DNA from: Klebsiella oxytoca
GTDB taxonomy: Bacteria > Pseudomonadota > Gammaproteobacteria > Enterobacterales > Enterobacteriaceae
Assembly (NCBI RefSeq): GCF_009707385.1
Contig: NZ_CP046115.1
Span: 2,418,001-2,482,000 of the forward strand
Direction: 5' to 3'
Length of the DNA: 64,000 nucleotides
Shown here: in pieces, positions 51,354 through 61,500 of the stretch
How the letters are laid out: each line of letters opens with the position of its first letter
Position numbering within the stretch: the stretch's first letter is position 1
Notes under the pieces: model-generated
Seen by the model: only the letters and a program-made list of their open reading frames with translations
Told to the model about the DNA's origin: nothing
Database searches by the model: none
Made by a program: the position numbers and the translations under genes

Positions 51354-51661
51354 TTGCGGTTGCCTCGGCATTCTATACGCCTGAACCATCAGCGGATGAG
51401 CTGAGCGCATTCGGTCTGACAGCCGAAGACTATGATGACGTTATTATCAACGTCTGGCCTGATATCTGGCCCGCGTTTGTCGTCTTTCGTGCGGCCAGCA
51501 CGCAGTGGCGCACCAGCCCGGGTGGGGTCATCGGTCTGGATTACAATGTCCTCGCATGGCTCATGAAGGTTTACGATGTAGCTGACGAGGTAACCGCAAT
51601 AAACGATCTTCAGGTAATGGAACGGGTGGCATTAAATATCCTGAATAAACTTCACAACTAG
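51350..51661 (+). CDS. T extension of the chaperone, made by -1 frameshift (G-T)
   Basis: This frame has no start of its own. A -1 slip on A AAA AAC (51344-51350) joins it to G, after which CTG ATT GCG GTT is read and the fusion continues for 103 codons to TAG at 51661, giving a G-T protein of about 206 residues. The text (PSADELSAFGLTAEDYDDVIINVWPD) is typical of the second part of tail chaperones. The ratio of G to G-T is known to matter in lambda, where the slippery word is GGGAAAG. Confidence 0.85.
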   Translation: MIAVASAFYTPEPSADELSAFGLTAEDYDDVIINVWPDIWPAFVVFRAASTQWRTSPGGVIGLDYNVLAWLMKVYDVADEVTAINDLQVMERVALNILNKLHN

Positions 51662-51746
51662 TCAGGACTTTCAGCGGGAGTATGTTCTATTTATTAATCA
51701 AACTAAGCCAGGCTACAGCCTGGTTTATTCTTTCAGGAGAGAGTCA

Positions 51747-52856
51747 ATGGCGAGTGATACAACAATGACGCTGCGCATGAATAACAGTGAGCTGGAAAAA
51801 AACATCCAGCTTCTGGATAAATATCAACAGAAAGTAACTGTCGCCAACCGTAAAAGTGAAGAGTTTAATAAGACTTTTCGTGGCGCAACCGATATACAGA
51901 AAAAGCATACGGATAGCCTGAAGAGGTTAATGCAGACGCTACCGCTCCCTCCAGCCAGAATGGGATCAATACTTCAGGAGATGATCAAGAAGTCTGAGGA
52001 GGAGACCTACAATATAACATCAGGTCCTAAAAGTTACTGGGATTCATTAACAGGAATGGATAGCACGTCAAACTTTGAGCTCGGTAATACGGCAAAAGTT
52101 TTCCAGTCAGGCGTAGAGCCAGAAGCGAGTCCCGGCGATCATAATCAGAAAGGGAGTAAGAGCGACTGGCTCGGAGGTTTAATAGCAGGGGCCAAAGAGG
52201 CATGGGACAAATTCCTCGAGGACGGGAAAAATGTTCACGGCAAGCTTAAAGAATTAGCCAAAGATGCTTTTAGCTCAATGGGAAACTCGCTGGTGGAATA
52301 TATCACTACAGGAAAGGCGAACTTTAATGATTTCCTGATGACCTTCCTGAAAGGGACGCTGAAAATGCTGAGCCAACTAATGCTGGTAAAAGCCATGGAG
52401 GCTTCCTTCAACGCGATGTCGAATTCCGGTATTGGTTGGATTTCATCCATCGGTAAAATTTTTATGGGTCACTCTGCGGGTGGATATACCGGAGACGGCG
52501 GTAAATATGAGCCAAAAGGGATTGTCCACGGCGGGGAATTTGTTTTTACCAAAGAAGCCACCGCGGCAATTGGTATTGGCAACCTTTATGCCATGATGCG
52601 CGGCGCTCAGGGGTATGCAGGGGGAGGCTACGTAGGAACGGCATTAATGCAGGGACTGGGGTCTTCAGGCTCAGGACCACTCACCGTTCAGACTTCCGTA
52701 CTTATTCAAAACCAGAGCACAGAACCGCAGGCGACGGACAATAACGGCGCGCTAAATCGCGCATGGCAGCAGACGATAGACCGCTCAGTTCGCGCGGGTG
52801 TGGCGAATGAATTGAGGCCTGGCGGCCTTATCTGGAATGCGAACCACGGACGTTAA
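51747..52856 (+). CDS. Tape measure protein, very short
   Basis: A 369-residue protein. The C-terminal third (GHSAGGYTGDGGKYEPKGIVHGGEFVFTKEA) is the conserved end of lambda gpH-type tape measures; the N-terminal part is helical and charged; residues 200-240 are hydrophobic. Lambda gpH has 853 residues for a tail of about 135 nm. At the same rise this one would give roughly 55-60 nm. The start follows AGGAGAG. Either the tail is truly short or the gene has lost its middle; the clean frame favours a functional short form. Confidence 0.87.
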   Translation: MASDTTMTLRMNNSELEKNIQLLDKYQQKVTVANRKSEEFNKTFRGATDIQKKHTDSLKRLMQTLPLPPARMGSILQEMIKKSEEETYNITSGPKSYWDSLTGMDSTSNFELGNTAKVFQSGVEPEASPGDHNQKGSKSDWLGGLIAGAKEAWDKFLEDGKNVHGKLKELAKDAFSSMGNSLVEYITTGKANFNDFLMTFLKGTLKMLSQLMLVKAMEASFNAMSNSGIGWISSIGKIFMGHSAGGYTGDGGKYEPKGIVHGGEFVFTKEATAAIGIGNLYAMMRGAQGYAGGGYVGTALMQGLGSSGSGPLTVQTSVLIQNQSTEPQATDNNGALNRAWQQTIDRSVRAGVANELRPGGLIWNANHGR

Positions 52857-52877
52857 CTTTTTAATCCCGGAGAAGAT

Positions 52878-53225
52878 ATGGCAATAGAAACGTTTTCCTG
52901 GCCAACGCAAATACAAGCGGGTCTGCAGGGAGATTTTAATTTCACCGTGCGCGAAGCTCGTTTCGCCGACGGATATCAGCAGGTCGTGGGCGATGGCCTG
53001 AATTTTGAAAAACAAAGCTGGCCGGTGACATTGACCGGAGAAAAAGAAGAGATATTAGCGATACTCGAGTTTATGCGCCGCCATGTCACGAAGTCGTTTA
53101 TCTGGAATTCACCAACGGGTGAATCGGGACTTTATCGTGTCAGCCCCGACTCATTAAAGCTTTCGCCATTATCCAGTCAGGTAATGACGGTAACCGCCAC
53201 ATTTAACCAGGCATATGCACCATGA
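52878..53225 (+). CDS. Minor tail protein M
   Basis: A 115-residue protein of the gpM family (FADGYQQVVGDGLNFEKQSWPVTLTG and FIWNSPTGESG). In lambda gpM sits in the tail tip around the tape measure. The stop overlaps the start of the L gene (ATGA). Confidence 0.88.
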   Translation: MAIETFSWPTQIQAGLQGDFNFTVREARFADGYQQVVGDGLNFEKQSWPVTLTGEKEEILAILEFMRRHVTKSFIWNSPTGESGLYRVSPDSLKLSPLSSQVMTVTATFNQAYAP

Positions 53226-53974
53226 TTACAGCTGATTATCAAAAACTTGAACCAGGGAATGAAATACGTTTACTGGAGATTGATGGCAGCGTCTTTGGAA
53301 TGGATGATATCTTATATTTCCACGGACACAGCCTCGCCCATAGCGAGGCTGAAATTCTGGCTGCGGGAGGAGATGAAACTCGTTTGCCTGCAAAATCAAT
53401 CTGGTGGCAGGGCAATGAATATATGCCGTGGCCGTGCATTATTGATGGTATCGAGTCTACTACCGCCGGTCGGGACGCTCAGCCATCTCTTAAGGTGGCA
53501 AATATTGACGCTTCGATTACCGCCCTGTGCCTGTATTACGATGATCTGGTTCAGGCGAAGGTGACAGTCCACGATACCCTGGCGAAATATCTCGATGCAC
53601 GTAATTTCCCTGAAGGTAATGCAACGGCCGATCCCACGCAGGAAAAAAGAAAGGTCTATTTTATCGATGCTAAAAGTGAGGAAACGAATGAAGTTATTGA
53701 GTTCACTCTTGCCAGCCCGATGGATTTACAAGGAATAATGATCCCAACCCGCCAGCTGCATTCCATCTGTACCTGGTGCATCAGAAACAAATACCGCAGC
53801 GGCGATGGGTGTGATTATAACGGCCAGCGATATTTTGATAAAAATAATGTCCCTGTTACCGACCCGGCGCAGGATGTTTGTAACGGCACCTTGTCAGCCT
53901 GTAAATTACGCTTTGGCGAAGATAACGAACTGCCTTTTGGTGGCTTCCCCGGTACCTCTTTAATTCGGAGCTAA
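53222..53974 (+). CDS. Minor tail protein L, iron-sulfur type
   Basis: A 250-residue gpL-type tip protein. The C-terminal domain carries cysteines C183, C186, C197, C220 and C227 (SICTWC, GCDYN, DVCNGTLSAC), of which four match the iron-sulfur ligands described for lambda gpL. It forms part of the tip ring between M and J. Followed after one base by K. Confidence 0.9.
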   Translation: MITADYQKLEPGNEIRLLEIDGSVFGMDDILYFHGHSLAHSEAEILAAGGDETRLPAKSIWWQGNEYMPWPCIIDGIESTTAGRDAQPSLKVANIDASITALCLYYDDLVQAKVTVHDTLAKYLDARNFPEGNATADPTQEKRKVYFIDAKSEETNEVIEFTLASPMDLQGIMIPTRQLHSICTWCIRNKYRSGDGCDYNGQRYFDKNNVPVTDPAQDVCNGTLSACKLRFGEDNELPFGGFPGTSLIRS

Positions 53975-53975
53975 T

Positions 53976-54689
53976 ATGCGTCTGAAGGTTATCAGGGCTA
54001 TTCAGGAGCATGCGCGAAAGGAATATCCTCGTGAGTGCTGCGGTGTGATTGCGCAAAGGGGACGGATAGCGCGCTATTTTCCCTGTCGCAATATTGCGGA
54101 TGATCCCCTGGAGCATTTTGTCCTTGCGCCGGAGGATTATACTCAGGTAGAGGACTGGGGGATTGTTACTGGCATTGTCCACAGCCATCCTGATGCCACG
54201 ACTCAGCCAAGTGAGTTGGATAAAGCCCAATGTGACGCGATGTTATTGCCGTGGCATATTTTCAGCTGGCCAGAAGGCGATCTGCGTACGATTTATCCGC
54301 GCGGGGAATTACCGCTGCTGGAACGCCCGTTTGTGCTTGGGCACTATGATTGCTGGGGATTGGTAATGAGTTATTTTCGCCAACAGCATGGCGTTGAGCT
54401 GAGGGATTATCGGGTGGACTATCCGTGGTGGGAAGATAGCTACCCTGATAACTTTTATCATGATTGTTGGTATGAATGTGGCTTTCGCGAGTTTTATGGT
54501 CCGCCGCAGCCTGGTGATATGGTAATTATGCAGGTACAGGCGAATAAGTGGAATCATGCCGGTATTCTGCTGGAGGGAAATATGCTCCTTCATCATCTGT
54601 ACGGCCATTTAAGCCAGCGGGTGCCTTATGGTGGATACTGGCAGGAAAGAACGGTAAAGGTTTTGCGCTATCCTGTTAAGGATAATTAA
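53976..54689 (+). CDS. Tail tip assembly protein K (JAMM plus NlpC/P60)
   Basis: A 237-residue protein with two hydrolase domains. The N-terminal JAB/JAMM domain has E20 and the metal site H69, H71 and D82 (HSHPDATTQPSELD). The C-terminal NlpC/P60 domain has C126 in YDCWGLV and H194 in WNHAGI. Both active sites look intact. gpK is needed for tail assembly in lambda and its NlpC/P60 domain may act on peptidoglycan. Confidence 0.9.
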   Translation: MRLKVIRAIQEHARKEYPRECCGVIAQRGRIARYFPCRNIADDPLEHFVLAPEDYTQVEDWGIVTGIVHSHPDATTQPSELDKAQCDAMLLPWHIFSWPEGDLRTIYPRGELPLLERPFVLGHYDCWGLVMSYFRQQHGVELRDYRVDYPWWEDSYPDNFYHDCWYECGFREFYGPPQPGDMVIMQVQANKWNHAGILLEGNMLLHHLYGHLSQRVPYGGYWQERTVKVLRYPVKDN

Positions 54690-54875
54690 GTGAGTAATAA
54701 AAAAAGCTGAAAGGCCTTCGAACTTCAAATTACATGATATCAAATGCATCCGCGCATTAGCGTTATTCAATTTAAGGAGCTTGACTCGCTTTCCAGTCAG
54801 CCAGGCGCGCAATATTATCGATGGTAGAATAAAAATTATGATTTTTCATAATATCTGCCGACAGATGGAGGATTT
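54690..54875 (+). other. AT-rich gap between K and I
   Basis: In lambda I follows K with overlap, while here 186 AT-rich bases intervene. A 27-codon frame at 54744-54827 has no ribosome site and I do not claim it. The gap may be the scar of a lost gene, or a promoter for I and J. Confidence 0.4.
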
Positions 54876-55490
54876 ATGCAAGAACATATGGTCAGGATTG
54901 AATTGGGTGGAATTCTCGGTAAGAAATTTGGTAAACATCATTGTCGGATGGTAGCCACCGCATCTGAAGCGATAAGAGCATTGTGTTGTACCATAAACGG
55001 TTTCGAAAAGTTTATGAACAACAGTAAAGCTATGGGGTTAACGTATGCTGTTTTTAAAGGCAAGAAAAATATTAGTGAAGATGATATTCCGTTCCCCATT
55101 AGTGACAAAGTAATACGAATTGTGCCGGTCGTTATTGGTAGTAAAAAGGCCGGAATGTTACAAACGATATTAGGTGTGGCATTGATTGCGGTCGCCTCAA
55201 TAGCAACAATGGGGGCCGGCGGTATATTTGCCGCCATTTCTGCTGGCAGCGGATGGGGAACCGCTGCCATGCTCGGGGCCTCAATGGCTCTCGGCGGCGT
55301 CCTGCAGATGCTCTCCCCTCAGGTTCCTGGTTTAGCCAGCCAACAATCTCCTGAAAATAAAGCCTCCTACGCTTTTGGCGGGGTGACAAATACCACTGCC
55401 CAAGGGTATCCGGTACCGCTTCTGTACGGTAAGCGGCTTATCGGTGGCGCAATTATATCAGCAGGAATTTATGTAGAAGACCAGCAGTAA
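54876..55490 (+). CDS. Tail assembly protein I
   Basis: A 204-residue gpI-type protein: a ubiquitin-like N-terminal half (VRIELGGILGKKFGKHHCRMV; ASEAIRALCCTINGFEKFM) and a glycine-rich hydrophobic part (about 95-150) before GGVTNTTAQGYPVPLLYGKRLIGG. gpI assists assembly of J in the tail tip. The ATG follows GGAGG. It ends 46 bases before J, with a terminator in between. Confidence 0.9.
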   Translation: MQEHMVRIELGGILGKKFGKHHCRMVATASEAIRALCCTINGFEKFMNNSKAMGLTYAVFKGKKNISEDDIPFPISDKVIRIVPVVIGSKKAGMLQTILGVALIAVASIATMGAGGIFAAISAGSGWGTAAMLGASMALGGVLQMLSPQVPGLASQQSPENKASYAFGGVTNTTAQGYPVPLLYGKRLIGGAIISAGIYVEDQQ

Positions 55491-55515
55491 AACATCCGCT
55501 TTCTCTCATTTATGG

Positions 55516-55536
55516 CCACCTTCGGGTGGTTTTTTT
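55516..55536 (+). terminator. Terminator abutting the J start codon
   Basis: CCACC-TTCG-GGTGG is a stable UUCG-loop hairpin followed by seven T, and the next base begins the ATG of J. The 3' arm GGTGG is the only ribosome-site-like sequence before that ATG, so the hairpin could also hide the ribosome site. Confidence 0.8.
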
Positions 55537-58500
55537 ATGGAAAAAATATCTATGACACAGCACCTCATTAAAGGTTGTAAGGGCGGTAGTTCAAGCCCGC
55601 GTACCCCCACAGAACAGCCAGACGATTTACAATCTGTTGCGAAAGCTAAAGTTCTGCTTGCTCTCGGTGAAGGTGAGTTTGCCGGTGCGCTCACCGCGAA
55701 AGATATTTATCTTGATGGTACGCCGCTGGAAAATTCCGACGGTTCGCAAAATTTTAGCGGCGTTGCCTGGGAGTTTCGTCCCGGCACTCAGGCCCAGAAT
55801 TATATTCAAGGGATCCCCGGCTCAGAAAATGAAATTAATGTGGGCATGGAAGTCTCCAGTAAAACGGCATGGAGCCGCTCATTTAGCAATACTCAGCTTT
55901 CCGCTGTTCGTCTGCGCTTAAAATGGCCATCTTTACTTAAACAGGAAGATAATGGCGATCTGGTGGGGAACACCGTGAGCTACGCCGTTGACCTGCAAAC
56001 CGACGGCGGTAGCTGGCAGACGGTGCTGGAGAGCGCGGTTAGCGGCAAGACCACTGCCGGCTATGAACGGTGTCACCGCATTGATTTACCTCGCTCGACG
56101 ACCGGTTGGGTGTTGCGATTACGCAAGGTTACCCAGGATGCAAACTCCTCGAAAACCGGCGATGTTATGATGCTGCAAAGCTATGCCGAGGTGCTTGATG
56201 CAAAACTGCGTTATCCCAATACGGCTCTGCTGTACGTAGAATTCGACTCGCGCCTGTTTAATGGCTCTATCCCTAAAATTTCCTGCAGTCCTCGCGGCCG
56301 CGTCATTCGCGTGCCTGACAATTACGATCCGGAGACCCGGGAGTATTCCGGTATCTGGACGGGGGCATTTAAATGGGCATGGACGGATAACCCGGCATGG
56401 ATTTTTTACGATCTGATCGTCAGCGATCGTTTTGGCCTGGGGAATCGGCTTACCTCAGAAAATATTGATAAATGGACCTTGTATCAGGTTGCGCGGTATT
56501 GCGATGAGCCCGTACCCGATGGCAAAGGCGGAGATGGGACAGAGCCGCGCTATTTATGTAACGTCTATGTTCAGAATCGCAATGATGCCTATACGGTGCT
56601 GCGCGATTTTGCGGCTATTTTCCGCGGCATGACCTGCTGGAGCGGCGACCAGGTGATTGCTCTGGCGGATATGCCTCGCGATATTGATTACACCTACACC
56701 AGAGCTAACGTTATTAATGGTCGTTTTCAATACGCCAGCAGCAGTAGCAAAACGCGCTACACCAATGCGCTGGTTTCCTGGTCCGATCCGGAGAACGAGT
56801 ATGCCGATGCGATGGAGCCGGTTTTTGAGCAGCCGCTGGTAGCCCGCTACGGGTTTAATCAACTTGAGCTGACGGCGATTGGCTGTACCCGCCAGTCGGA
56901 GGCCAACCGTAAAGGCCGTTGGGGGATCCTGACTAACAATAAAGATCGCGTGGTCACTTTTTCCGTCGGACTGGACGGTAATATCCCGCAGCCTGGCTAT
57001 GTTATTGCGGTGGCAGACGAGATGCTGGCGGGGAAAGTCAACGGTGGCCGCACCAGTGAAGTGGACGGCTGCGTGATTACGCTCGATCGCCAGACGGAAG
57101 CGAAAGCCGGAGACAGGCTGCTGCTGAACCTGCCATCGGGCGTGACGCAGAGCCGAACCATCGAGGACGTTAATGGCCATGTTGTCACCGTCACCGCCGA
57201 ATACGCTGAATTACCGGAAACGGAATGCGTATGGGCAATAGAATCTGACTCTCTCAGGGTTCAGCAATATCGTGTGGTGAGCGTTAAAGATAATAACGAT
57301 AGTACATTTACTATTTCCGCTGCCGCGCACGATCCGGATAAATACGCCCGGATTGATACCGGCGCGATTATTGACAGCCGACCGATAAGCGTGATCCCTC
57401 CGGGGAATCAAAATGCGCCAGCTAATATCGTTGTTGAGTCTTATTCGGTCGTTAATCAGGGAATTAGCGTTGAAACGCTTCAGGTTCACTGGGCTCCTGT
57501 CAAAAATGCCATTGCTTATGAGGCACAGTGGCGTCGCAATGAAGGTAACTGGGTAAACGTTCCTCGTAGTTCCGTGACCTCGTTTGATGTCGGCGGAATT
57601 TATGCCGGGCGATACACGGTAAGAGTACGCGCTATCAATGCTGCGGAAGTGTCCAGCGGTTGGGCATATTCGGATGAGAAAATACTGACTGGAAAAATCG
57701 GCATGCCTGTTGCGCCGATTGCCCTGACTACTACGTCATTGCTGCATGGCGTTGAACTGCAATGGGCGTTTCCCGACGGCGCTGGCGATACTCAGAAAAC
57801 GGAACTTCAGTACAGTCCCAATCCGAACGGCAGCGGGGCGATGGCTTTATCGGACGTAACGTATCCGGGGAAAACGTATCAGCAGATGGGCCTGCAGATT
57901 GCGGCGACGTTCTGGTACCGGGCGCGAATCGTCGATCGCCTCGGTAACGAAAGTCCCTGGACCTCCTGGGTGCAGGGGATGGCCAGCGACGATATCGACG
58001 AGTATTACGATAAGCTGACGGACGCGATTAAAGACACTGAAGCCTGGCAGGAAGCCCAGCGGGATATAGGGGACACGCATAAAGCGCTGACGGAAACCGC
58101 CGATGCTATTCGTGATGAGGTAGCCCAGCAGGTCACGGATATTCATCAGAATATTGATGATACCGTGGGAGGGCTCCGTAAACAGGTTGATGGGCAGATA
58201 GAGTCGGTTAATAAATCGATTACGGAGAATATCGACCTCGTCAACCAGACGTTGAACGACAATATTTCGGCAGTGAATCAGAGTCTCTCGGATGCCGTTA
58301 CTGAGATGAATACTTCTGTTGACCAGCAGATTGCTGACGTTAACAAAGTCCTGGCCGAGGGTGACTCCGCGTTAAAATCCCAGCTGCAGACGGTTGAAAA
58401 CAGCCTCAAACAGTCTATTGCCCAGGCCAACACCGGCTGGGATAAAGCGGTGAAGCAGGAGACCGCTGACCGAATCGCGGACGTGAACGCGAAAGCCGCG

Positions 58501-61500
58501 CAGGCGGCAGACCAGTTGCTGAATGAAAAAAATGAGCGCGTGGCGGCTATTGATAACCTGCAGACGGTTATCCAGGATGGCGATGAGTCGCTGGCCCGTC
58601 AGATTGCTGAAATCTCTGCCGGCAGCGGCCAGCAGTTTGATTCGTTCAGTATCTGGTACTTCGATAAAGACAACGAAGGGTGGACCGAGGATGACGCCGG
58701 TCAGGTACCGATGCAAATCACGGATGAGGGCTGGCTGAAAGCATCTAATAGTACGGCCTCCTGTCGCTCGCCCAATGGACAAACAATCCCAGCCTCCTCT
58801 TATCGCACTATCATGCTGCGTATCAAACGTGTCGGTAATCCGGTCTGGAAAGGACGGTTTTACTGGATTGGGGCCGATGAACAGGGCTGGAACGATGCTC
58901 GTTCGGTCACTATTGCAGAGCAGGAGTTTGATGGTGATGGTATCAGCGTGGTGGCTATCCCTGATGTGAACTGGAATGCGTCCGGCACCGTCCGTCGTTT
59001 TCGTATAGACCTGGCTCAGGGGCAGAACGCCGACAACTATTTCCTGATCCACTGGATCTCCGTTGGTCGCCCGGCACCGGCGGCCAGCACAGCCGCCCTG
59101 CGTAATGAGGAGATGGCGCGGACTCAGGCGGACGAAGCGGAGGCGATGAAGCGCTCCACGCTGGCGGCACAGATCCGGGGCACCACCGACAGCAATAGCC
59201 TGAGCGATTTACGCTCCGGTCTTCTCTACCAGGAAATGAATGCCCGTATCACCGCTGACCGTGCAGAAGTCGTGGCGCGGGAGTCGCTGCAGACGCAGTT
59301 CAACGAGAATAAATCCACGGTCGCGGAGGAGCTAAGTTCCCTGTCGACCGCGCAGAGCGCACAGGCCAGCAAAATCAGCGGGCTGGAAACTTCGCTCGGG
59401 AAAAAAGCCGATGCAACCGCGCTGCAGTCACTCACGCAAAAAGTGGAACAGCAGGGCGGCACGTTAACCAGCCAGGGCAATTCGCTGACCTCGCTGACCA
59501 ACCGCGTAGGAAAAACTGAATCGGGCGTTTCTGTAAACAGCAGTGCTATCACTGGCCTGCAGTCCAGTGTCAGCAAGCAGGATAAGACGTTAACCAGCCA
59601 GAGTCAGGCGCTCACAAAGCTGCAGAATGACCTGACCACGACGAATGCCAGCGTCAATAAGAAGGCGGAAGCCAGCGCGCTACAGACACTGCAAAACACA
59701 GTGACTCAGCAGGAAAAAGCGATATCTGCATCAAACAGCAGTATAACGTCCCTACAGACGTCCATTAACCGCCGCACGGTGTTTACCATCACATCACGAG
59801 GCAACGGGTCGAGTGCGAAGGATGGAGTTTTTGATGAGTCTGGAAATAAGCTTTTTGGCCCGAGCCGAAGTTATTCGCTGGTAACATTTAAGACAAACAG
59901 CAACGGTTCAACCTCTATTGATACCAGTAAGACTTATGATCTTTTTGGCTCGGTAAACAACGGCAAGGCTATGTCAGACGACATTGCCGCTCTTGCTAAT
60001 GGCGTCTATACATGCGTCCTGACTAATGATGAGCCTACTGGTTATCGTTCTTCTATTACCTCAGCTATTGAGCTGCTTGGCGGGACAACGGAGGTCATTA
60101 ATTCGCTACCGTATCGCGGAGCGTACATTCTGCTTGGTCGCAAAGGAATGAAACCGGGGGATGGTCTTGAACTCCGGGCGCCCACCGGCGGCGATCAGGG
60201 TGCTTTTATCTCGACGTCAGTTGAGTTTGTGAATGGGGTTATGCAGGGGCTGGGAGCCGCAGGTGGCGTGATGATGAAGGCAGAAGCGAATGCTTCTGCG
60301 ATAACAAATCTTCAGAACACCGTGACCCAGCAGGGCAAGGATATTACTTCAGCCAGTAGCGCTATCACCAGCCTGCAGAATGGATTGAAGTCGGCGAATG
60401 ACACCATCAGCAAAAAGGCTGACGCAACGGCGCTGCAGAGTCTGCAGAATACCGTAATCCAACAGGGGAGCAAGCTGACCACACAGAGCAATGCGATCAC
60501 GTCACTGGAAAACAACCTGGGTGTGACAAATGCAAATCTGGACGGTTTACGTGGCATGGGCGGAAACCTTGTAGAAAACGGTGATTTTGCTCAGGGAGTG
60601 GCGTGCTGGGGTCTTCAGCAGGGTGGCCAGGATACGGTAACGTTTGGCAATTTTGGCGAGAGCGCAAAAGGCGCGAAACTGGTGAAAATTGGCTCCACTT
60701 CGCCTGGTATTTTTGTGGGCAAAAAGCGCCCGATACCGATTACCGGTCTGCGTAAATATCGCTTTGTAGTACGCGCTAAAGGTGTGAGCGGTGCTAAAAA
60801 TATGCTTCTGCGCCGGTGGAATTTTGCTGGTGGTAAAGAGGGTACGTATGAGGATAAAAACATAATTCTGGATGCAGGATGGAAAACCTATACGTGGAAT
60901 ACCTTACTGACTCCCGATACTGGCGTAGACGCGCATGCGTTCGGTCTGTATTGCCACCCAAATGCTTCTGAGATCTGGATCGACAGCTTCTATATCTTTG
61001 ATATCACCGATGAGGTGAATATTGCCGCTAATGCGACAGCATTATCTGCGTTAAGTACGACTGTCAGCAACCAAGGAAATTCTCTTACAAGTCAGAGCAA
61101 TAGTCTTACATCTCTCAGCAATAGCATTGGCACATTACAGGCACAGGTTGGTAACCCGTGGTTTGATGGTTCCCTCGAAAGCTATGCCGATGGTGCACAG
61201 GTTGGAAACACTAATCAGGCCAGTGTTACAACTGCACAGAAGTTTACCGGTTCTAAGTCATTACGAGTAAAACGTCTGGCAAATGAAGCTGGAAACAGTG
61301 ACAAGTTTATTGGCACTCGCTCCGCCGTTCGTGAGAATGGCGTCTTTCGTATTGAGTTGTGGGCTATGATGCCCGCAAACCAGACACCTTCTGGTGGCTG
61401 GTCAACGATTGTCGGGATCAACGTCAGAAATGCAGCTGGTGCCAATGCCTGGCAAACCGCCATTACTATCAATGAAGCGAGTCTCGGTGGTCGCGATAAG

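Noticed and set aside
58372-59052. A 226-codon antisense frame inside J
   Set aside because: J is open on the plus strand throughout with recognisable modules; the antisense frame has no ribosome site and no family features.
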